A model generated the notes under the pieces. That model did no database searches. It was not told the DNA's origin and saw only the letters and a program-made list of their open reading frames with translations. Shown piece by piece: positions 1 to 5,511 of a DNA stretch of 13,798 nucleotides. Within the stretch, counting starts at the first letter, position 1. The number at the start of each line of letters is the position of its first letter. This DNA comes from CAYYNP01 sp964472545 (lineage in GTDB: Bacteria; Planctomycetota; Planctomycetia; Pirellulales; Thermoguttaceae). The position numbers and the translations under genes are program-made. The DNA lies in assembly GCA_964472545.1 (NCBI GenBank), contig CAYYNP010000268.1, positions 1-13,798 on the forward strand, written 5' to 3'.

Positions 1-4
1 AACC

Positions 5-1450
5 ATGACCACCAAATGCGACATCGGCCTAGTCGGCCTCGCCGTAATGGGCGAAAACCTGGCACTGAATATCGAGAGCCGCGGCTATAGCATCGCGGTC
101 TTCAACCGCACCACCAGCAAGGTCGACGACTTCCTGGCCGGCGGGGCCAAGGGAAAGAACGTCGTCGGCTGCCATTCGATCGAGGAGTTGGTCGACAGCC
201 TGGCGTCGCCGCGCAAGGTGATGCTGATGGTCAAGGCCGGCCCGGCGGTCGACGCCTTCATCGATCAGATCATCCCGCTGCTCTCACCCGGCGACGTGAT
301 CATCGACGGCGGCAACACCCACTTCAGCGAGACCGAGCGGCGGACCGAGTACGTCGAGTCGAAGGGCCTGCTGTACATCGGCACGGGCGTTTCCGGCGGC
401 GAAGAGGGGGCGCTGAAGGGCCCCAGCATGATGCCCGGCGGGAGCGAGAAGGCCTGGCCGCTGGTCAAGCCGATCTTCCAGGCGATCTCGGCAAAGGTCG
501 GCCCAAACGGCGATATCCCTTGCTGCGATTGGGTCGGGCCGCGCGGCGCCGGCCACTACGTCAAAATGGTCCACAACGGCATCGAATACGGCGACATGCA
601 GTTGATCTGCGAGGCCTACTGGATGCTCAAGCACGCCCTGGGCCTGACGAACGACGAGATCTACGACGTCTTTGCCGAGTGGAACCGTGGCGAGTTGGAC
701 AGCTATCTGATCGAGATCACCCGGGATATCTTCAGCGTTATCGATGAGGAAACCGGCGGCTCGCTGGTCGATTTGATTCTCGATACGGCGGGCGCTAAGG
801 GCACCGGCAAGTGGATGAGCCAGTTGGCGCTCGACTTGGGTGTGCCCAGCACGCTGGTCACGCAGGCCGTTTACGCACGGTGTCTCTCGGCGATGAAGGA
901 GTCGCGAGTTCGCGCCAGCGGGGCGCTCGACGGCCCCTCGGGCAAGTACAACGGCGACCGGGCCGAGTTCATCGAGCAGATCCGCCAGGCGCTCTACGCC
1001 TCGAAGATCTGCAGCTACGCCCAGGGCTACGTGCAGTTGCAGGCCGCGGCTATCGAGCACGACTGGCCGCTGAAGTTCGGGCCCATCGCGCTGCTTTGGC
1101 GGGGCGGCTGTATCATCCGGGCCGTGTTCCTGCAACGGATCAAAGAGGCCTTCGACGCCGACGCCGAGTTGGAAAACCTGCTCTTGGCCCCGTATTTCAA
1201 AGAGGCCGTCGAAGCGGCTCAGCCGGCCTGGCGTCACGTGGTCACCACGGCGATCGAGTTGGGCATCCCCGTGCCGGCGTTCGGAGCCGCGTTGGCCTAC
1301 TACGACAGCTACCGCAGCGAATGCCTGCCGGCCAACCTGTTGCAGGCCCAGCGGGACTACTTCGGTGCCCATACGTATCTCCGCGTCGACAAGCCCGGCG
1401 AAGGGCCGTTTCATAGCGATTGGCTGCGGTTGAGAAAGCCGCCGGAGTAG
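5..1450 (+). CDS. gnd: 6-phosphogluconate dehydrogenase, decarboxylating
   Basis: Oxidises 6-phosphogluconate to ribulose 5-phosphate and CO2 with NADP+ in the cytosolic oxidative pentose phosphate pathway. The 481 residues match the long, dimeric form of the family (about 470). Seen in order: the N-terminal Rossmann motif GLVGLAVMGENLALN (residues 8-22), GGNTHF (102-107), the substrate loop VSGGEEGALKGPSMMPGG (129-146), the active-site stretch KMVHNGIEYGDM with K187 and E194 at the known catalytic Lys and Glu positions, the helical-domain signature GAKGTGKW (263-270), and a C-terminal AHTYLR...FHSDW tail that normally reaches into the partner subunit. No key residue is missing. The ATG lies four bases from the window edge, so its ribosome binding site cannot be seen. 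The next + strand gene starts 262 bases downstream, beyond a structured repeat, so it may be a separate transcription unit. Confidence 0.96.
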   Translation: MTTKCDIGLVGLAVMGENLALNIESRGYSIAVFNRTTSKVDDFLAGGAKGKNVVGCHSIEELVDSLASPRKVMLMVKAGPAVDAFIDQIIPLLSPGDVIIDGGNTHFSETERRTEYVESKGLLYIGTGVSGGEEGALKGPSMMPGGSEKAWPLVKPIFQAISAKVGPNGDIPCCDWVGPRGAGHYVKMVHNGIEYGDMQLICEAYWMLKHALGLTNDEIYDVFAEWNRGELDSYLIEITRDIFSVIDEETGGSLVDLILDTAGAKGTGKWMSQLALDLGVPSTLVTQAVYARCLSAMKESRVRASGALDGPSGKYNGDRAEFIEQIRQALYASKICSYAQGYVQLQAAAIEHDWPLKFGPIALLWRGGCIIRAVFLQRIKEAFDADAELENLLLAPYFKEAVEAAQPAWRHVVTTAIELGIPVPAFGAALAYYDSYRSECLPANLLQAQRDYFGAHTYLRVDKPGEGPFHSDWLRLRKPPE

Positions 1451-1461
1451 AGTAACACATG

Positions 1462-1656
1462 CTGGGTGGCCCGGACACTCTTGCGCGGAAGCCTTCGCCA
1501 CTTCAGGAGACTTCCACGCAAGAGTGTCCGGGTGGCGAAGCCACAAGAGGTGTCGTGTTGCAGTCGAAACCTCTTGTTGCTGCGCAACCCCGACATTCCT
1601 CCGACACAGCGACAGAAGTCGCGACGCTAACTGCGGAGAAATGTTGGGGCCACCCG
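1462..1656. repeat. Hairpin-rich intergenic element bounded by a 9-bp inverted repeat
   Basis: This fills most of the 262-bp gap between gnd and the SDR gene. The ends are perfect 9-bp inverted copies (GGGTGGCCC at 1464-1472, GGGCCACCC at 1647-1655). Inside are nested or successive stems: 1470-1491 pairs with 1511-1532 (22 positions, one mismatch); 1532-1536 with 1540-1544 (GTGGC/GCCAC, loop GAA); 1543-1551 with 1569-1577 (ACAAGAGGT/ACCTCTTGT); 1576-1580 with 1584-1588 (GTTGC/GCAAC); 1588-1603 with 1634-1649 (16 positions, one wobble, one mismatch); and 1609-1613 with 1618-1622 (GCGAC/GTCGC, loop AGAA). Some stems compete and cannot all form at once. It has no coding potential of its own and no T-tract. 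It resembles a MITE/REP-like or structured-RNA repeat; it could also attenuate transcription after gnd. The rest of the gap (1657-1712) holds only an 8-bp direct repeat, GCCCTTAG, at 1682 and 1693, and the ribosome binding site of the next gene. Confidence 0.75.
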
Positions 1657-1712
1657 AAACGGTATCTATCACGCGCGACGCGCCCTTAGTCTGCCCTTAG
1701 AAGGAAAGAACC

Positions 1713-2495
1713 ATGTCTGCCGAATATCTGCAACAACTCTTCGGGCTTTCCGGCCAAACCGCCGTGGTGATCGGCGGGGCCGGTGTGTTGGGGGGAGCAC
1801 TTTGCCGTGGGCTGGCCCAGGCGGGGGCCCGGGTGATCGTGGGCGATTTGACCGAGGAAGGCTGCCGGGCGCGAGTCGAAGAGCTTGAAAAGCTCGGCGC
1901 CGAGGCCGCCTTCTGCGTGGTCGACGTCACCTCGCACGAGTCGATCGAGAACCTCGACGCCAAAGCCCGAGAGAGGACCGGGCGGGTGGAAGTTCTGGTC
2001 AACTCCGCCGGCGTGAACTTCGGCAGCCCGTTTCTCGAGCATCCCGAGGAGCAATGGGACCGTATCCTCCAGATCAACCTCAAGGCCGTCTTCACCGCCT
2101 GCCAGGTCTTCGCCGCCGAGATGGTCAAGGCCGGCGGCGGCTCGATCGTGAACATCGGCAGCGTCACCTCGCACCTGCCGCTGTCGCGGGTCTACGCCTA
2201 TTCGGCCTCGAAGGCGGGCGTGCTGAACCTCACGCGAAACATCGCCCAGGAGTTCGCCGAGCAGGGCGTACGGGTCAACGCCATCTGCCCGGGGTTCTTT
2301 CCCGCCGAACAGAACCGGCGACTGCTCGACCAGCAGCGGATCGACAGCATCATGGACGGCACGCCGGCCCGGCGTTTCGGCGAGCCGGAAGAGTTGATCG
2401 GAGCGTTGCTGTTGTTGGCCTCGCCCACCGGCGGCAGTTTCATCACCGGTACGCACATCAACGTCGACGGCGGCTTCACGGCAGCGTGGTTCTAG
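1713..2495 (+). CDS. SDR-family NAD(P)-dependent oxidoreductase, possibly mannonate/sugar-acid oxidoreductase
   Basis: A classical short-chain dehydrogenase of 260 residues, the usual length. Seen: the nucleotide-binding glycine motif GGAGVLGG (21-28, a variant of TGxxxGxG), an acidic D45 after the second strand that favours NAD(H), NSAG (97-100, variant of NNAG), the active-site serine region IGSVTS (148-153), the catalytic YxxxK pair Y163/K167 in YAYSASK, and the C-terminal TGTHINVDGGF typical of classical SDRs. The post-catalytic PGFFPAEQNR (193-202) together with FGEPEEL resembles, from memory, SDR-type D-mannonate oxidoreductases (fructuronate reductases) of the YjmF kind; the substrate is therefore an inference, and gluconate or another polyol/sugar acid is possible. 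A clear ribosome binding site (AAGGAAAG, 1701-1708) precedes the ATG. Its neighbour gnd also handles a sugar acid, a weak contextual hint. Confidence 0.88.
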   Translation: MSAEYLQQLFGLSGQTAVVIGGAGVLGGALCRGLAQAGARVIVGDLTEEGCRARVEELEKLGAEAAFCVVDVTSHESIENLDAKARERTGRVEVLVNSAGVNFGSPFLEHPEEQWDRILQINLKAVFTACQVFAAEMVKAGGGSIVNIGSVTSHLPLSRVYAYSASKAGVLNLTRNIAQEFAEQGVRVNAICPGFFPAEQNRRLLDQQRIDSIMDGTPARRFGEPEELIGALLLLASPTGGSFITGTHINVDGGFTAAWF

Positions 2496-2509
2496 GCGTC
2501 GGTGCGATC

Positions 2510-2518
2510 TGATATACT
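2510..2518 (+). promoter_or_regulatory. Candidate extended -10 promoter before the SIMPL gene
   Basis: TGATATACT matches the extended -10 pattern TGnTATAAT with one mismatch. It begins 15 bases after the SDR stop codon and would give a leader of roughly 90 bases before the GTG start at 2613. No convincing -35 box is present. A nearly identical TGTTATACT precedes the QW-motif gene on the other strand. Confidence 0.35.
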
Positions 2519-2612
2519 TGACGCCTCGCTGTGCCATATGCTGCGGCGTCTCGCAGGGCGGGTGTCCATGTGCGGCGGTCGTAGAGTCTGTGAATAGCCG
2601 GGGGAACACAGA

Positions 2613-3275
2613 GTGCATGCCTCACAAGCAATCAGGTCTCCGCAGGGGATCTCCGTCTTCGGTTCCGCGCTGCTGCGGGTGGCTCCGGACGTGGTGTCGC
2701 TGAGTTTCTCGGCAACGCGTCTGCAGAAGAAGCCCGACGCGGCGTTCAAAGAGGCTCGTGCCGCGGCCGCTTCCATCCGCACGTTTCTCGATTCGGCCGG
2801 TATCAAGGACGTGCGCGCGTCGCGTATCTCGCTGTCGCAGCACTGGACCTACGCGAACAACACTCGCCGCTCGGACGGGTATATCGCATCGGCCGCGTTC
2901 AGTCTCTTGTTGGACGATCTCGACCGGCTCGAACCGGTGCTCTCCGGCGTCGTTGCGGCGGGTGCCAACAATGTTGACGACGTGTCGTTTCAGAGCAGCG
3001 AACTCAAGCAACACCGCGTACGTGCGCGCCGGCAGGCCGTCGCGGCCGCTCGCGAGAAAGCGGCCGTCTACGCTGTCGCAGCAAGCAAGGGCGTGGGCGA
3101 CGTGTTGCACATCGAAGACGTCAATCCGGATCAGCTTCGAGGAGGTGAGGGGCACGTGCAGAATGAAGTGGAATGCGACGACGATGCGCCCGTGGGAGCG
3201 TTCGATCCGGGCAGCATTGCCGTTGGTGCTGCCGTTCTGATCGTTTTTGGGCTGACGGACGAGAACGCCGGATAA
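2613..3275 (+). CDS. SIMPL (DUF541/YggE-like) domain protein without signal peptide
   Basis: 220 residues that follow the SIMPL pattern: an opening ISVFGSALLRVAPDVVSL (13-30), a helix rich in A/K/R (40-60) running into SAGIKDVRAS, the strand ISLSQHWTY (72-80), IASAAFSLLL(D) (91-101), the NNVDDVSF strand (119-126), a long helix RRQAVAAAREKAAVYA (139-154), and the closing PGSIAVGAAVLIVFGL (199-214). Family members (E. coli YggE, mycoplasmal signalling-associated proteins) are mostly exported; their biochemical role is poorly defined. Here the domain starts almost at the N-terminus and no hydrophobic leader is visible, so the protein is probably cytoplasmic. The start is a GTG, chosen because an in-frame TAG lies at 2595-2597 and GGGGGA (2600-2605) sits 7 bases upstream. 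The Amt-like gene follows after 49 bases, so the two may be co-transcribed. Confidence 0.8.
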   Translation: MHASQAIRSPQGISVFGSALLRVAPDVVSLSFSATRLQKKPDAAFKEARAAAASIRTFLDSAGIKDVRASRISLSQHWTYANNTRRSDGYIASAAFSLLLDDLDRLEPVLSGVVAAGANNVDDVSFQSSELKQHRVRARRQAVAAAREKAAVYAVAASKGVGDVLHIEDVNPDQLRGGEGHVQNEVECDDDAPVGAFDPGSIAVGAAVLIVFGLTDENAG

Positions 3276-3311
3276 CGAAAGGCCGTACCGGCGCTTTGGA
3301 GCACTTGCCTT

Positions 3312-3319
3312 GGGGAGGA
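3312..3319 (+). promoter_or_regulatory. Ribosome binding site fixing a GTG start
   Basis: GGGGAGGA lies 5 bases before the GTG at 3325. An in-frame TTG at 3310 would place the ribosome binding site inside the gene, so the GTG is the better start. Confidence 0.75.
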
Positions 3320-3324
3320 CTGCC

Positions 3325-5298
3325 GTGAGTTTGCCGGCTGATTTGCAGGGCCCGTCGTACGACGTGCGCGCCAGGTTTCAAGTTTCCATCTGGCAGTTGA
3401 TGGTTCTGACGGCCCTGGTGGCGTGGGGCATCGGCTGGGGCGGTGGACGGCACGCCTGGAGCATCGCAGCGCTGGCCGGGTTGGCGCTGATCGAGGCCGG
3501 CTGTTTTAAGCACGAGAAGCTGCTGTCGATTCTGCTGCGGAACATGACCGCCTTCTTCGTCTGCTCAGTGGTGGTGGGGCTGGTCGGCTTCGGTTTGATG
3601 TGTGGGCGAAACCCGACCGGCTACTTCGGCATAAGTCGATTCGTGACGTTCCCCTACGGACAAGAGGCCGTCGAATTTGTCACGACCGCGGAAAGCTGGC
3701 GCTTTTTGATGCTGCGGGCTCTTCCGCTGCACTGTGCGATCGCGGCCGGCGTGATGCATTGGGCCATGGCGGGCCGAGTTCGTTGGCCGGCCTATCTCCT
3801 GTTATGGATTGCTCTGTCCGGATTCATCGTGCCGATACTGGGAAGCTGGACCTGGGGCAACTCTTTGGGCGGTCTCGAATTCGCGGACGACGAAGTGGGA
3901 TGGCTGGCGGCGATGGGCTACGAAGGTTACCCGGCAATCGGGCTGACCTTCATGGCAATCGGCTTTGGTGCGCTGTCGGCCAGTTACGTTCTCCGGCCAC
4001 GTTACGGCCAACCGTCCCATCGGTTGGGAGTCTTCTCCCCTACCGGCGACCGTCGGTTCGTTGCCGCCGGTGCCGCACTGTTGTGGCTCTTGTGGGTGCC
4101 GATACAGCTCCTCGTCTCGACGCTGCAATCCTCCGGCGACCAACTGGAGTGGGAGTACTACTGGGCGATGGCCTCGCCCGGCGTCGCCGGACTGGCGGGA
4201 GCGGCGATCGTTTCGCTGCCGACGTTTCGTCGGTTCGACTTCGCGCTGTTTTTCTACGGCGGCCTGGGCGGTGTGTTCGCTATGTGGACCGCCAACTACA
4301 TCGGGCAATACTTGATGCTGCTCGGCGAATGGGTCGTCCCACCTCTGATCGGACTAGTCGCCGGGATGCTCGTTGTGGCGACGGCGTGGGTGCTCAAGCG
4401 GGCGAGTTTCGACGACGCCGGCGGCGGCGTGGCGCTGTTCGCCGTCCCCTCGGTGGGTGGAGTGGCGTTTCTGACGGCGTATGGATTATTGCTCGGGCAA
4501 ACGGAATGGTCGAGTGCCGCCGACCAGAAGGCCGTACTGCTGCAAGCGTTTGCGCTGATCGTCGCTTTCGTCTGGACCGTCTTCTGGTGCATGATCGTGT
4601 TTGCCATCATCCAGCACGCGCCCGGATTTCGAGTTCCGGCCTCGCGCTGGCCCTCGTGGGTTCCGGGGCCGGCTACCCCCGGGCCGCCGCCGTTGCCCGC
4701 AGCGGCTGAGCGCCCGATGCCCGCGGCGCCTGCCCGCAAATCGTGGGCCGTCCGGGGAAGCTCGTTGCTGGGCTTGTACCGCGTCGACGGGCACCGCGCC
4801 TTGGCGTTGACCGGTGACGCGACGCTCTTTGCGCTGGAAGATGGGAGCGTCATCTTGCGGGCGCACTACGATCCGCCGGGCAGCGCATTCTTCGCGCTGT
4901 TGGCAACCGTGGTTGCCAGCCTCGTCTCCGCCGCCATGCTGGCGGCGGCAGGCTTCTACGTCACGCCCGGCTGGATCGTCTGGTACATTCTCATCGTACT
5001 GTTACGCCGCCAGCCGGTCGATTTCAATCTGGCCAACGCTACTTCCGTGACGATCGATTGGCGTGCGTCGCGCGTGGGCTTCCTGATCAAGCTTGGCAGC
5101 AGATACCGTTGGGTCGCCGTCGAATTGCGATCGGAATTCGCGTCTGCCGAGAACGCGCTCAGGGCGGCCTTTCCCGAAACGGTTCGCGACGGCCGCGTCC
5201 GTGGGCCGAACGTGTGGCCGGTGGTCTTTCTGGTGGCGGTGATTCTGGGGGCCTTTGGATTCACGGTCGGTTTCCTGTTGAAAGAGGGCCTCCGATGA
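3325..5298 (+). CDS. Divergent ammonium-transporter-like (Amt fold) membrane protein with extra C-terminal domain
   Basis: 657 residues. Residues 46-436 align by eye, in order, with Amt helices: LIEAGCFKHEKLLSILLRNM (55-74) resembles the Amt 'GLVRAKNVLNVLMKN' block, then GLVGFGLMCG (85-94), the gate-helix region (130-151), PILGSWTWGN (170-179, cf. 'P..GHWVWGG'), GYPAIGLTF (201-209), YVLRPRYG (221-228), LLWLLWVPI (252-260, cf. 'ILWFGWFGFN'), VLKRASFDDAGGGVALFAVPSVGG (356-379, cf. 'LKRRLGIDDALDVFGVHGVGG'), and a last helix ending in PGFRVP (433-438). The twin pore histidines (H168 and H318 of E. coli AmtB) correspond to F209 and P375, and the AmtB D160 position is G201, so ordinary ammonium conduction is unlikely. 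A proline-rich linker (443-470) leads to a C-terminal module (about 478-628) containing a two-helix membrane hairpin (518-560), and a final helix (630-652). I do not recognise this module; a PH-like fold is only a guess. No glnB/glnK lies nearby. The Amt assignment rests on a hand alignment. Confidence 0.7.
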   Translation: MSLPADLQGPSYDVRARFQVSIWQLMVLTALVAWGIGWGGGRHAWSIAALAGLALIEAGCFKHEKLLSILLRNMTAFFVCSVVVGLVGFGLMCGRNPTGYFGISRFVTFPYGQEAVEFVTTAESWRFLMLRALPLHCAIAAGVMHWAMAGRVRWPAYLLLWIALSGFIVPILGSWTWGNSLGGLEFADDEVGWLAAMGYEGYPAIGLTFMAIGFGALSASYVLRPRYGQPSHRLGVFSPTGDRRFVAAGAALLWLLWVPIQLLVSTLQSSGDQLEWEYYWAMASPGVAGLAGAAIVSLPTFRRFDFALFFYGGLGGVFAMWTANYIGQYLMLLGEWVVPPLIGLVAGMLVVATAWVLKRASFDDAGGGVALFAVPSVGGVAFLTAYGLLLGQTEWSSAADQKAVLLQAFALIVAFVWTVFWCMIVFAIIQHAPGFRVPASRWPSWVPGPATPGPPPLPAAAERPMPAAPARKSWAVRGSSLLGLYRVDGHRALALTGDATLFALEDGSVILRAHYDPPGSAFFALLATVVASLVSAAMLAAAGFYVTPGWIVWYILIVLLRRQPVDFNLANATSVTIDWRASRVGFLIKLGSRYRWVAVELRSEFASAENALRAAFPETVRDGRVRGPNVWPVVFLVAVILGAFGFTVGFLLKEGLR

Positions 5299-5397
5299 GC
5301 AAGAAGCCCGACACGACGGGATCGCGCAATGGGCGACATCTAAGTGCGGCGTGGGCGTACGGTGGCCGTCGGCTAAGACGTCACAGAATCGGGTGGT

Positions 5398-5460
5398 ATG
5401 CCCACGGTTGCGTGGGCATGCGACGGCTCCGACCAACATGCCCACGCAGGCGTGGGCATG
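5398..5460. repeat. Tandem pair of near-identical perfect hairpins between convergent genes
   Basis: Two copies of the same stem: ATGCCCACG (5398-5406) with CGTGGGCAT (5411-5419), loop GTTG; and CATGCCCACG (5437-5446) with CGTGGGCATG (5451-5460), loop CAGG. They lie between the ends of the + strand Amt-like gene (5298) and the - strand QW-motif gene (5512), where a bidirectional terminator would be expected. There is no T-tract, so termination would be Rho-dependent or the pair is an interspersed REP-like repeat. The rest of 5299-5511 shows no supported gene. Confidence 0.7.
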
Positions 5461-5511
5461 GCACCCAAATACCTGAAACTGCCAGAGCACTGGGTGGTCC
5501 AGCGAGGCGAT

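Noticed and set aside
284..1672. Long - strand open frame opposite gnd (462 codons)
   Set aside because: It is the antisense of a complete, clearly conserved gnd and shows only the Arg/Gly/Val-rich composition produced by GC-rich codons read backwards.
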